Shown here in pieces: positions 42,459 to 54,217 of a stretch of 64,000 bases of DNA. Position numbers and translations under genes: made by a program. Under the pieces are notes generated by a model. That model saw nothing but the letters and a program-made list of their open reading frames with translations. It was not told where the DNA came from and did no database searches. The first letter of the stretch is position 1. Each line of letters begins with the position of its first letter. Origin of the DNA: Aerophototrophica crusticola (lineage in GTDB: Bacteria; Pseudomonadota; Alphaproteobacteria; Azospirillales; Azospirillaceae). Location: assembly GCA_001939945.1 (NCBI GenBank), contig MOEB01000006.1:92934-156933 (forward strand), in the 5' to 3' direction.

Positions 42459-44777
42459 ATGGCCGAGCTTTTCATCGAACTGTTCATGGAAGAAATCCCC
42501 GCCCGCATGCAGGTGCGGGCCGCGGAGGATTTCCGGCGGCTGGTGACGGACAAGCTTGCCGCGGCGGGCCTGTCCTTCGATCACGCGGAGGCGCACAGCA
42601 CCCCGCGGCGGCTGGCCCTGGTGGTGGATGGCCTGCCCACGAAGCAGGCCGACGTGCGGGAGGAGCGCAAGGGCCCCCGCGTCGGCTCCCCCGAGCAGGC
42701 GCTGGCCGGCTTCCTGAAGGCGGCGGGCCTGACCGACATCTCGCAAGCGGAGCAGCGGGACACCGGCAAGGGCGTGTTCTACTTCGCCGTGATGGAAAAG
42801 CCGGGCGGGCAGACCATCGACGCGCTGCCCGCCATCATCGACGCGGCGATCCGGGAGCTGCCCTGGCCCAAATCTATGCGCTGGGGCGATGCCCAGTTCC
42901 GCTGGGTCCGGCCGCTGCACGCCATCACCGCCCTGTTCGACGGCCAAGTGATCCCCGGCGCCCTGACCCTAGGTACTTCTGAGCCGGCGCCGGAGGCGTC
43001 CGACGGCACCGTCTGCCTGGCGGGGGAGGTGACGGCCACCGTCCTGCGCTATGGCAACATCACCTACGGCCACCGCTTCCTGGCGCCCGACGCCATCACC
43101 GTGACTGGCTTTGCCCAGTATGCCGAGGCCCTGCGCAAGGCCTGCGTGATCCTGGACCGGGAGGAGCGCAAGCGCCTGATCCTGGACGGCGCGCGGAAGG
43201 CGGCGGAGGCCGAAGGTTACGTCCTGAAGGACGACCCGGGCCTGTTGGAGGAGGTGGCGGGGCTGGTGGAATGGCCCGTCGTCCTGACCGGCGCCATCGA
43301 CCAGCAGTTCATGGATGTGCCGGCGGAGGTGCTGACCACCTCCATGCGCACCCACCAGCGCTATTTCGCCCTCGAAACGGCCGACGGCAAGCTCGCCCCC
43401 CGCTTCGTTGTGGTGGCGAACCGACCCACGGCGGACGGCGGCAAGGCCGTGGTGGCGGGGAATGAGCGTGTACTGCGGGCGCGCCTGTCTGACGCCAAGT
43501 TCTTCTGGGACCAGGACTTGGCCACGCCGCTGGAGACGCGCCGCGAGGCCCTGGCGCAGATCACCTTTCACGAGAAGCTCGGCACCATGCTGGAGCGGGT
43601 GGAGCGGATCGAGAAGCTGGCCGTGGAGATCGCCGGCGCCCTGAACTACGACGCCGAAATGACCGATCAGGTCCGCACCGCCGCCCGCCTGTGCAAGGCC
43701 GACTTGGTCACCGGCGTGGTGGGGGAGTTCCCGGAAGTGCAGGGCATCCTGGGCGGCTACGTCGCCCGCGCCCAGGGCCAGCCGGCGGCCGTCGCCACCG
43801 CCATCGCCGACCACTACAAGCCCTTGGGGCCGAGCGACCGCGTACCCACCGACAAGGTGGCCGTCGCCGTGGCCCTGGCCGACAAGATCGACACGCTGGT
43901 GGCCTTTTTCGGCATCGACGAGAAGCCCACCGGCAGCCGCGACCCCTTTGCGCTGCGCCGTGCCGCGCTGGGCGTGATCCGGCTGGTGGTGGAGAATGGG
44001 CTGCGGATAAATCTTTCGACGCCATTAACAAAAGCCTATGGTCCTGTCATCGCTTCAGTCTCCAGAACTGGATTGCTTTTCAATTACGATCATAAATCGA
44101 ACGAGGATTTCTTCTTCCAAACATATGAGGGCTGGCTAAGTCAGAATCATCGCTTGGGCCTGCTTCGGCAGAAACCAAAGTCGATGAAGGACTTACAGAT
44201 CGACATGGATAACGGTGATTGGCAGGCCGTGCTTCCGGCAGCCGAGCTTGCAAACGACCTCCTCACCTTCTTCGCCGACCGCCTGAAGGTCACCCTCAAG
44301 GACAAGGGCGTCCGGCATGACTTGATCGACGCGGTGTTCGCCCTGGGCGGCCAGGATGACCTGGTGCTGTTGCTGAAGCGGGTGGACGCGCTGGCCGGGT
44401 TCGTGACGTCAGAGGACGGGGCGAACCTGCTGACCGCCTACAAGCGGGCCGCCAACATCCTGCGGATCGAGGAGAAGAAGGACGGCACCACCTTCTCCGG
44501 CAAGGTGGACGTCACCAAGCTTGCCCTGGCGGAGGAAATGGCCTTGTTCGGCGCGCTGGAGGACACCGGCGCCACCGTCGGCCCGCTGCTGGAGGCGGAG
44601 GACTTCACCGGCGCCATGAAGGCCTTGTCGGCCCTGCGCGCCCCCGTGGACGCCTTCTTCGACAAGGTCACCGTCAACGCGCCGGAACCGGAGCTGCGTG
44701 CCAACCGCCTGCGCCTGCTGTCCCAGATCCGCGACACGCTGAACCGCGTCGCCGACTTCTCCCGCATCGAGGGCTGA
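42459..44777 (+). CDS. glyS: Glycyl-tRNA synthetase beta subunit with unusual insert
   Basis: The 772-residue protein shows the beta-subunit hallmarks: [17 protein letters not shown] at the start, FEWPKSMRW-type [51 protein letters not shown] and a C-terminal anticodon-binding/HD-like helical region ending [19 protein letters not shown]. Typical bacterial GlyS is about 690-700 residues. The excess lies around residues 517-598 (44008-44255), where the DNA falls to about 45% G+C and the protein reads [13 protein letters not shown]-like, foreign to both flanks. The frame is intact, so the enzyme is presumably active. Confidence 0.95.
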   Translation: MAELFIELFMEEIPARMQVRAAEDFRRLVTDKLAAAGLSFDHAEAHSTPRRLALVVDGLPTKQADVREERKGPRVGSPEQALAGFLKAAGLTDISQAEQRDTGKGVFYFAVMEKPGGQTIDALPAIIDAAIRELPWPKSMRWGDAQFRWVRPLHAITALFDGQVIPGALTLGTSEPAPEASDGTVCLAGEVTATVLRYGNITYGHRFLAPDAITVTGFAQYAEALRKACVILDREERKRLILDGARKAAEAEGYVLKDDPGLLEEVAGLVEWPVVLTGAIDQQFMDVPAEVLTTSMRTHQRYFALETADGKLAPRFVVVANRPTADGGKAVVAGNERVLRARLSDAKFFWDQDLATPLETRREALAQITFHEKLGTMLERVERIEKLAVEIAGALNYDAEMTDQVRTAARLCKADLVTGVVGEFPEVQGILGGYVARAQGQPAAVATAIADHYKPLGPSDRVPTDKVAVAVALADKIDTLVAFFGIDEKPTGSRDPFALRRAALGVIRLVVENGLRINLSTPLTKAYGPVIASVSRTGLLFNYDHKSNEDFFFQTYEGWLSQNHRLGLLRQKPKSMKDLQIDMDNGDWQAVLPAAELANDLLTFFADRLKVTLKDKGVRHDLIDAVFALGGQDDLVLLLKRVDALAGFVTSEDGANLLTAYKRAANILRIEEKKDGTTFSGKVDVTKLALAEEMALFGALEDTGATVGPLLEAEDFTGAMKALSALRAPVDAFFDKVTVNAPEPELRANRLRLLSQIRDTLNRVADFSRIEG

Positions 44778-44907
44778 GCCATGGCCCAACCCCGCCCCCC
44801 CGCAGCCCGACAAGGGGCTGGGCAGGGGTGCGGGGGTAGTGGAATTACCGGCTGTGGCGCCTGGATTTGTTGCAATGCAACAAAGCGCGTCGTGCAAGTC
44901 ACCGGAT

Positions 44908-45055
44908 GTCACCCCGGCCTTGAGCCGGGGCCCTTGGGAAAGCGGATGTGCCAAGGGGTGGCAGTGGGCTTGTGGAGGCGTATTCGGGCTTTCGGTGTGC
45001 TGCATCGGCCGATCCCAAGGGCCCCGGCTCTCCGCTGCGCTCCGGCCGGGGTGAC
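44908..45055. repeat. Inverted repeat in the glyS-ppdK gap
   Basis: The left arm GTCACCCCGGCC...GGGCCCTTGGGA (44908-44939) is complementary to the right arm beginning TCCCAAGGGCCCCGGCTC (45013-45055), and each arm also has internal self-complementarity. It lies in a 558-base gene-free gap (44778-45335) in which I see no convincing coding region; the ppdK promoter should be in the 45100-45330 part. Confidence 0.6.
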
Positions 45056-45335
45056 TTCCAGTGCCCTGCACATCCCTGCCCCTCCTGCGACCCGCTGCCG
45101 CCCCCGGCTGCGTCCTTCGCGGCGGCGGTCTGGCTCAGCAGGCGTAATCCCCCAGCGCGACCCTTGGATTTCCCGCGCTTTCGGGAACACGCTCCCCCAA
45201 TGCGGCGTATTCCCCATCCAATCAGGATCGATTTCCGGCCATTTGACCGCGATCCGATCCAGCGCTTACCTTCCACGCACCCGCGCCGGCGGGCCTGCGT
45301 TTTTCCCCACCCAACCTTAGGACAGGACCGGGACC

Positions 45336-48017
<2,682 letters not shown>

Positions 48018-48027
48018 TCACCTCCGT

Positions 48028-48111
48028 GTAGGTCGGATTAGGCGCCGCAAGGCGCCGTAATCCGACGGCCTAGCGACGGATGTCGGATTACGCATCGCCA
48101 ATCCGACCTAC
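48028..48111. repeat. Repeat family B, copy 1
   Basis: Two hairpin halves: GTAGGTCGGATTAGGCGCC with GGCGCCGTAATCCGAC, then TGTCGGATTACG...AATCCGACCTAC, about 84 bases in all with inverted ends GTAGGTCGGATT/AATCCGACCTAC. It begins 11 bases after the ppdK stop codon. GTAGGTCGGATTA-type repeats are widespread in proteobacterial genomes. Confidence 0.85.
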
Positions 48112-48115
48112 GAAA

Positions 48116-48147
48116 AACCCCCGGGCCTCGCGACCCGGGGGTTCTTT
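48116..48147 (+). terminator. ppdK terminator
   Basis: AACCCCCGGG (48116-48125) pairs perfectly with CCCGGGGGTT (48134-48143), followed by CTTT. It lies 98 bases after the ppdK stop and may also serve the convergent PRC-barrel gene. Confidence 0.8.
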
Positions 48148-48164
48148 CATTCCAACCCCAAGCC

Positions 48165-48986
48165 TCAGCGGCTGCCGCCACCGCCGCCGCTGCCGCCGGC
48201 GGACCCCGTGGTGCCCGGATTGTTGGTCAGGCTGCCGGTGGGATTGCTGGTCCCGCCCATGTTCTCCCCGGCGGAACCGACGGTGCCGCTGGTGTTCGGC
48301 GCGCTGCCGGAGCGGCTGGCCGCGTTGGACCCAGCCTGGGAACCCTCACCGTCCGTGTTCCGGCTCAGCGAGACGGTGTTGTCGTCATATTCGAACTCCT
48401 TCATGGCCTGGAGCTGGTCCTGGGTCAGGCTGCTGACCTGCACCTTGTCCTGGCCCGGCTGGATCTGCGCCTGGGTCATGTCCACGGCCACCGTGCGTTC
48501 CCCGATTCCCAGGAAGCCGCCGCTAGAGATCACCAACTGCTTGGCCTGGCCGGTGGAGGGGTCCAGCACCACGTCCGACACCTCGCCCAACTCCTGGCCA
48601 TTGGCGCCGACCACGGTCTTGCCCATCAGCTCCTGGGCGGACTGGCGGTCAAAGGCGGTGGTGCCCATGCCGGTGCTGCCCATGTTGTCGCTGCCGGTCA
48701 TCCCGGCGGTGGTGCCGGCCGGGTTGGTGCCGGAGGATTCGGGTGCCATGCTGCCGGGGGCGCCGGCCGACGTCGTATCGGACGTGCCACGGTCCATGGA
48801 TTGGCTGCTGTCCCGGTTGGTATCGCTGGGGGTCACCGGGGCAGGGCTGCTGCTGGCCGGCGGGCTGCCGGTGGCGCTGTCGGTCCCGGCAGGGCTGCCG
48901 CCGGGACCGGTGCTGCCCTGGGCGTAGGCTGCGCCCGACAAAAGAAGGGCGAGGGCCGACGTGGCCCCGATCAGGTCCTTGCGCAT
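48165..48986 (-). CDS. Secreted PRC-barrel protein with Gly/Ser-rich tails
   Basis: A GGGAG ribosome site precedes the ATG. The 273-residue protein has a signal peptide (MRKDLIGATSALALLLSGAAYAQ), a Ser/Thr/Gly/Asn-rich disordered region to about residue 110, and a PRC-barrel at about 113-180 (AQELMGKTVVGANGQELGEVSDVVLDPSTG...IGERTVAVDM). A second disordered stretch ends in a glycine run. PRC-barrel periplasmic proteins are common in Azospirillaceae-like genomes and often stress-related. Function unknown. Confidence 0.85.
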   Translation of the reverse strand: MRKDLIGATSALALLLSGAAYAQGSTGPGGSPAGTDSATGSPPASSSPAPVTPSDTNRDSSQSMDRGTSDTTSAGAPGSMAPESSGTNPAGTTAGMTGSDNMGSTGMGTTAFDRQSAQELMGKTVVGANGQELGEVSDVVLDPSTGQAKQLVISSGGFLGIGERTVAVDMTQAQIQPGQDKVQVSSLTQDQLQAMKEFEYDDNTVSLSRNTDGEGSQAGSNAASRSGSAPNTSGTVGSAGENMGGTSNPTGSLTNNPGTTGSAGGSGGGGGSR

Positions 48987-49090
48987 GGTGCTCTACTCCC
49001 GCGTTCTGGGTGGCCCGGCCACGGCCGGGCTTTCCACCCATCAACACGCGGGCGTGCCGCTTATTCCCGCGGGGCGTGCGCGCGAAAGGG

Positions 49091-51757
49091 TCACATCCCC
49101 ACTGCGCTGCCGCGAAGCTGCTCGGCGATCTGGGCCAGCCGGTTGCCCAGGTCGCGGGTGGCCTGGGCATTGGCCGCCTCTGACTGGCGGTTGGCGTTGC
49201 GCAGCCCGTCGATGGAGCGGGACAGGTCCACCGACAGCCCGTCCAGCCGCAGCACCCGCTCCCGCAGGTTCTGGGCCAGGTCGGTGATGACCGCCAGATC
49301 GGTGCTTTCCCGCTGGCGGTTGGCCTCCACCAGCAGCTTCACCGCGTCGGCGCTGCCGTCCAGCCGCTCGCCCAGCCGTTCCACCGCCGCCAAGCGGTCG
49401 CGCAGGGCCTCCGCGATGGCGGCCAGCTCCTCCGCCCCCCGCTTTTCCTCACCGGACGCGATCAGGGCGTGGACGGCCTCCGTCGCCGCCCCCAGCCCGG
49501 CGGCCACGCCCTCCACATGGTCCAGACGGTCCTTCAGGCTGGCCACGAGGGCCAGGGCGTCGCGCACGCTGTCCGCCTCCCGGCTGTCCGTGCTGGCCAC
49601 CAGGGCATGCACCGCGTCTGTTGCAGCGCTGAGGCCCGCCGCCACCTCCAGCAGCCGTTCGGGCGTGCCGTCCTCCCGCCGTGCCGCCAGCTCATCCGAC
49701 AGGGACTTCAGCCCCTCCACCACCTGCTCTTGCCGCACGGCGGTGCGGGCCAGGGCGTCGGTCGCCTCCGTGGCGCCGGCCATCAGGCTGCGGGCTTCCT
49801 GCCGCAGGTCGCCCGTCACGTCGCGCAGGCGGGCCGTGGCATCGTCCACGCCGCCCGCCAGGGTCTGGGCCAGGCGCTGGGCCGTGCCGCCGATTTCCTG
49901 CACCCGGTCGGCGATCTGGGCGGCGCTGCCGCGCATGCGGGCCAGCAGGTCCGCCATGGCCTCCTGCTGGCCGGGTTCCACCTTGCGCCGCTCGAACTCC
50001 GCCCGCAGGTCCTGGCCGGTACGGCGCAGGGCATCCACCGCGTCCGCCATCTCCCCCGACCGGGCGGAGATGTCGCCCAGCAGCGCCTCGTACCCAGCCT
50101 GCACCTGCTCCATCTGGTCCGCCAGCGGTTCCAGCTTGTGGGTGGCGAGGTCGGCGGAGGATTCCATGATGGTCTGCGCCCGGGCCATGCCGTCCAGGGC
50201 GATGTCGAAGCGGTCGTTCAGGCCGGCGGTGCGGTCCTCCAGCAGGTCGGCGGCCCGGGCCACCTGGGTGCCCGCATCCTCCAGCCGGGCGCTGGCCTGG
50301 GCCGTGGCGCTGTCCAACCGCTCCGTGGCGGCACCCAGGGCCGCCACCAGGGCCTTCTCGCCTGCGTCCACCGCCTCCGCCGCACGGGCCAGGCGGTTGC
50401 CGGTCTGCTCGGCGGAATTGGACAGCAGCTCGCCAGAGGCCTTCAGCAGCTTCACGGCGCTCAGCAGGTGCGACTGCGCCTCACCCATGCTGGCCATCAG
50501 GCCCTGGGCGGCCTCCCGCGCCTGGGCGCTGGCGGCCCGCATCTGGCCGTCGCTGCCGGACAGGCTGCGCATGGTGCTGTCCACCTGCTCCCCGGCCGTG
50601 GAAAGGGTCTCCGCCAGCGTGTCGGCATGGCGGCGCAGGGTCTCCACGACCCCGTCCAGCCCGCCGCCCGGCCCCTCCGCCTCGAAGGCGCGGATGCGGG
50701 ACACGGCGTGGGCCAGGATTTCCGTGGCCTGCCGGACCTCGCGGTTGCTCTCGCTCACCGTGCGCACGGCGGCGGTGCAGAGGTTGTTCACCTGGGAAAG
50801 CGTGTCGGTGAGCTGGGTCTTGGTGTCAGTGACCATACGGCCCACGTCGGTGCCCAGCACCGCCAGGGTGCCGCCGGCGCCGCGCAGCCGGGCCGACAGG
50901 GCCTCGAACAGGTCGGCATAGTCCCCTTCGAACTTCAGCCGCATCCGCCCGCCGTCGGTGAGGACGGAAATGTCCGGCACCTCAGCCGCCGCCTCGCGGA
51001 AGCCGTCCACCGCCCGGGCCAGTTCCCCGAATTCATCCCCGCGCGTCGTCCCCCAGACGGGGCTGCGCCAGTCACCCTTCGCCACGGCGGCCACGCTTGT
51101 GCCCAGCTCCGCCAACGGCCGCAGCACGCGGGCATGCACCAGCACCAGCACGGCGGCCAGCAGGGCCAACAAGGCCGCCACCGCGCCGGTGCCCAGCCAG
51201 AAGCCGCGGGCGGCGGTGGCTTCCAGCCGGTCCAGCGCCAGCACCGATTGGGCGCGGCGCAGCTCCGCGATGCGGTCGGCCAGGGCGGCGTGGCGGGTCA
51301 GCAGGGCGACGCCGGTGCCCCCGCCCAGGGCCTGCGGCCTGTCCCCCGCGGCGGCCAACGCCTGGCGGTAGGTCTCCAGCAGGCGCTTCAAGTCGGCGGC
51401 GAGCTGCGACTCGGTGGGCGTCAGGCGGGTCGCCTCGAAGCCGCGCAGGGACTGCTCGGCTGCCTCCAGGTCCTTGCCCATGGCCGCCTTGGCGTCGGCG
51501 GAGCCTGTCTCCGCGAACAGGGCCAGGTTTTGCAGGAATCCGCCATGGCCCAGCCGGTCGCGCACCCCGTCCAGCAGCCGGGCCTTGGCCTGGGCGTCCC
51601 CCGGCGTCTCCAGCAGGGCGGATTGCACCTTGCCGAACCAAGCCAGGTGGAAGGCGGCCGCGGCGGCCAAGCCCCCCACCACCAGGACGGCGACGACCGT
51701 GATCGCCGCGCTGAGGCCGCGCAGCGAGGACAGCCGCGATGCCTTGCCCCGGTCCAT
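49091..51757 (-). CDS. Large HAMP-domain membrane protein with long coiled coil
   Basis: I use the ATG at 51757 after a GGGGGG site, giving 888 residues. The protein has an N-terminal helix (about 18-37), an extracytoplasmic helical sensor region of about 150 residues, a second helix near residues 187-210 and a HAMP domain (RVLRPLAELGTSVAAVAKGDW). About 600 residues of alanine-rich heptad coiled coil follow. It looks like a chemoreceptor but lacks the conserved MCP signalling hairpin, so it is not an ordinary MCP. It may be a scaffold or a degenerate receptor. Confidence 0.75.
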   Translation of the reverse strand: MDRGKASRLSSLRGLSAAITVVAVLVVGGLAAAAAFHLAWFGKVQSALLETPGDAQAKARLLDGVRDRLGHGGFLQNLALFAETGSADAKAAMGKDLEAAEQSLRGFEATRLTPTESQLAADLKRLLETYRQALAAAGDRPQALGGGTGVALLTRHAALADRIAELRRAQSVLALDRLEATAARGFWLGTGAVAALLALLAAVLVLVHARVLRPLAELGTSVAAVAKGDWRSPVWGTTRGDEFGELARAVDGFREAAAEVPDISVLTDGGRMRLKFEGDYADLFEALSARLRGAGGTLAVLGTDVGRMVTDTKTQLTDTLSQVNNLCTAAVRTVSESNREVRQATEILAHAVSRIRAFEAEGPGGGLDGVVETLRRHADTLAETLSTAGEQVDSTMRSLSGSDGQMRAASAQAREAAQGLMASMGEAQSHLLSAVKLLKASGELLSNSAEQTGNRLARAAEAVDAGEKALVAALGAATERLDSATAQASARLEDAGTQVARAADLLEDRTAGLNDRFDIALDGMARAQTIMESSADLATHKLEPLADQMEQVQAGYEALLGDISARSGEMADAVDALRRTGQDLRAEFERRKVEPGQQEAMADLLARMRGSAAQIADRVQEIGGTAQRLAQTLAGGVDDATARLRDVTGDLRQEARSLMAGATEATDALARTAVRQEQVVEGLKSLSDELAARREDGTPERLLEVAAGLSAATDAVHALVASTDSREADSVRDALALVASLKDRLDHVEGVAAGLGAATEAVHALIASGEEKRGAEELAAIAEALRDRLAAVERLGERLDGSADAVKLLVEANRQRESTDLAVITDLAQNLRERVLRLDGLSVDLSRSIDGLRNANRQSEAANAQATRDLGNRLAQIAEQLRGSAVGM

Positions 51758-51892
51758 GTCCGCCCCCCTGTAACCGATCTTGTGGTGTACCGCGGAGACG
51801 CTAACAAATTGTTGCCCCCTCATCATCCTTTCGTTCGGTCAGGGCCGCCCCGGGTCTGGACGAAAGGGGGCGCATCTGGCAGGCAGGAGGCC

Positions 51893-52900
51893 ATGCGCGT
51901 CCTGCAGATGATCTTTTCCCGCAACTTCCGCGGGGCCGAGCGGCACGTGGCCGACCTCGCCAACGGCCAGGCGGGGCGGCATGACCTGCTGCTGCTGCTG
52001 CGCGCCGATCATGAGGAGGACGGCGCCTCCATCATGCGGGCCCTGGACCCGGCCGTGCCGGTGCGGCTGGTTCGGCCGTCGCTCCTGGGCTGGGACAGTT
52101 GGCGGGCGGCGCGGGCCTTTCGGCCTGACGTGGTGCACAGCCATGGCGGGCGGGCAGGCAAGGTGGCGGGCGCTTGGCTGCGGCGCTGGCCGCGGCTGGC
52201 CACCATGCATTTGGACTACCGCCCCGCCTGGTACCGCCGCCAGGACGCGCTGGTGGCGCCGACGGGCTGGCAGGCGGAGGACGCGCGGGCCAAGGGCTTC
52301 ACCGGGTCGATCCACAGGTTGGACCTGTGGGTGAAGCCCGCCTTGCCACTGACGCCCGGGCAGGTAGCCGCCTTGCGCGCTGAACTGGGTGCTGGGCCGG
52401 GCACGGCCCTGCTGGGGGCCGTTGGTGCGCTGATCCCGGTGAAGGGCTTCGACACCCTGGTCCAAGCCTTCCGCCGCCTGCCCGGCGACCATCTGCGGCT
52501 GGCCTTGGTGGGGCAGGGGCCACAACGGGCGGAGCTGGAATCCCTGGCCCAAGGGGACCCGCGCATCCGGTTCGCCGGCTTCCGCGACGATGCCGCGTCG
52601 CTCTATCAGGCCTTCGACCTGTTCGCCTTCCCCTCACGGGAGGAACCCTTCGGCCTCGTGGCGCTGGAGGCGCTTGACGCCGGACTGCCCGTGGTCGCGA
52701 CGGACACGAAGGGCGCCCGGGCCACCCTTGGCCCTGGCGGGTTGGTCCCGCCGGGCGACGTGGACGCCCTAACGTCGGCATTGGCCGCCCGGCTGAGCCA
52801 AAGCCTGACCAAGCACCGCCCCGACCTGTCCCGCTGGTCCATGGAGCGGCATCTGGTTGGATTGGATGAAGTCTACCAAGGGCTTCGTAGGTCGGATTAG
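51893..52900 (+). CDS. GT4-family glycosyltransferase
   Basis: A perfect AGGAGG lies directly before the ATG. The 335-residue GT-B enzyme has MRVLQMIFSRNFRGAERHVADLA at the N-terminus, VHSHGGRAG, a GAVGALIPVKGFDTLVQAF hinge strand, and SREEPFGLVALEALDAGLPVVATD, the GT4 E-x7-E signature for donor sugar binding. It probably acts in LPS or surface polysaccharide synthesis with the GT9 and O-antigen-ligase-like genes 1.3 kb downstream. Its last four codons and stop come from a family-B repeat (ending RRSD). Confidence 0.88.
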   Translation: MRVLQMIFSRNFRGAERHVADLANGQAGRHDLLLLLRADHEEDGASIMRALDPAVPVRLVRPSLLGWDSWRAARAFRPDVVHSHGGRAGKVAGAWLRRWPRLATMHLDYRPAWYRRQDALVAPTGWQAEDARAKGFTGSIHRLDLWVKPALPLTPGQVAALRAELGAGPGTALLGAVGALIPVKGFDTLVQAFRRLPGDHLRLALVGQGPQRAELESLAQGDPRIRFAGFRDDAASLYQAFDLFAFPSREEPFGLVALEALDAGLPVVATDTKGARATLGPGGLVPPGDVDALTSALAARLSQSLTKHRPDLSRWSMERHLVGLDEVYQGLRRSD

Positions 52901-53146
52901 GCGCGCCAGCGCCGTAATCCGACGGCCAACGCCGAATCCGCCATCCGGCCTTCGGTCATCTGATACCAGTGGCCGTTGATCGTGACCGATCAACGGCCCC
53001 CTCAGGCGCCGGGCGCCCGCATCCGCGGGCTTGGCTCACGCGGGCACGGGCCCGCGGGCCGGCGGTCGCCGGCCTCCAGGCGCATGAGTCAAAAGCTCAT
53101 TCGCCTGGTATGAGACGTCGGATTACGCTTCGCTGACCCGACCTAC
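52887..53146. repeat. Repeat family B, copy 2, interrupted by a family-A copy
   Basis: The left half is GTAGGTCGGATTAG...GTAATCCGAC (52887-52922). The right half is GTCGGATTACG...CCCGACCTAC (53117-53146). Between them lies a complete family-A element, so B was present first and A was inserted into it. The left half supplies the stop codon of the GT4 gene and the right half that of the minus-strand ygfZ gene. Confidence 0.8.
52961..53113 (-). repeat. Repeat family A, copy 5 (full length, nested in B)
   Basis: A 153-base reverse-oriented copy bounded by TGATACCA (52961-52968) and TGGTATGA (53106-53113). It holds the CCGTTGATCG/CGATCAACGG hairpin, the core, and a third hairpin CCAGGCGCATGAGT with a near-complementary partner ending ATTCGCCTGG. 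It matches copy 2 closely along its whole length. Confidence 0.82.
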
Positions 53147-54036
53147 GCCCCTGCCTTCTCCGGCAGCCGAACCCACTCGGGCACCTGCGGCACCAGCCGC
53201 GCCTCCCCGGCGGTCAGGTCGGCCTCCAGCGCGTCCAGCCGGACCAGGGCGAGGGCTAGGCCGTCCGCCCCGCTGCGCACCTCCCCGGCCTCCCGCTCCC
53301 CGGCCATGACCAACGTGCCCGGCGGGGGCAGGGGACCTTGCACCGCCACGGGCAGCAGGCGCTTCTTGACCAAGCCACGGTACTTGGTCCGGGCGGTCAG
53401 CTCCTGGCCCACATAGCAGCCCTTGTCCCAGGCCACGCCGCGCAACTCGTCAAAGCCGTTCTCCAGCAGGATGGACTTGTCCACCACCAGGTCGCGGCTG
53501 CCGTCCGGCACGCCCAGCATCAGGCGCAGCCGGTCCCAATCGGCGAAGCTCCCCTGGGCCAGATCGGGCGTAGCGCCGGCGGGCAGCAGCAGGCGTGCGC
53601 CCAACCCGGCCAGCCGCGGGTCCGCATAGGCCACGCCCCCCGCGAACGCCGCCACGGTCCCCGGCTCGCCGGCCAGCCCCACCGCTTCCGTGGCACCATC
53701 ACCGATCACGGCGAAACTCGCGAACTGGTCGGTCACATCCGCCAGCTCGACCTTGCTGCGCAGCTTGTACATGCGCAGGCGCCGGTACAGGTCGTCCCGC
53801 CGGCCTGCCTCGCACTCCAGCAGCAGCCGTTCCCCGTCCGGCACCACGAAGAAATCGTGCAGGTACTTGCCCTGCGGCGTCAGCAGGGCGGCCCAGACGG
53901 CGCGGTCGGGCTTGGCCACGTCGTTGCTGACCAGCCCTTGCAGGAACGCCACCCGCTCCGGCCCCGACAGGGCCAGCACCCCGCGGTCGGCCAAGGGAAC
54001 GAGGGTGGATACCGGGGGACGGGACGACTCGCTCAT
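53143..54036 (-). CDS. ygfZ: Folate-binding Fe-S cluster protein YgfZ/IBA57-like
   Basis: The ATG at 54036 opens a 297-residue protein of the GcvT-like fold, beginning LVPLADRGVLALSGPERVAFLQGLVSNDV. The diagnostic YgfZ motif KGCYVGQELTARTKY contains the conserved K-G-C-Y-x-G-Q-E. YgfZ uses tetrahydrofolate in the assembly or repair of some Fe-S enzymes. The stop codon TAG lies in the right half of repeat B copy 2. Confidence 0.9.
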   Translation of the reverse strand: MSESSRPPVSTLVPLADRGVLALSGPERVAFLQGLVSNDVAKPDRAVWAALLTPQGKYLHDFFVVPDGERLLLECEAGRRDDLYRRLRMYKLRSKVELADVTDQFASFAVIGDGATEAVGLAGEPGTVAAFAGGVAYADPRLAGLGARLLLPAGATPDLAQGSFADWDRLRLMLGVPDGSRDLVVDKSILLENGFDELRGVAWDKGCYVGQELTARTKYRGLVKKRLLPVAVQGPLPPPGTLVMAGEREAGEVRSGADGLALALVRLDALEADLTAGEARLVPQVPEWVRLPEKAGA

Positions 54037-54217
54037 GGTCGGGGGCCGGCTGCACGGAAGGGGGATGGTCCCCAGACGTAGGCGCTCCCCATCGGCACGG
54101 CAAGGCCGCCCTGCGGCGAGTCGCACCTGCCCGCCTTGGCAAGGGCGCGGGCCGGCGTCTATAAGCGGCCTTCGGGGGGCTTGACTGCCCCGATCCCAAC
54201 CCGATGGCCTGCTGCCG

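Noticed and set aside
44778-45335. Several open frames in the glyS-ppdK gap
   Set aside because: They read across a repeat with inverted arms and show composition typical of chance frames in G+C-rich DNA. No ribosome site or family pattern supports them.
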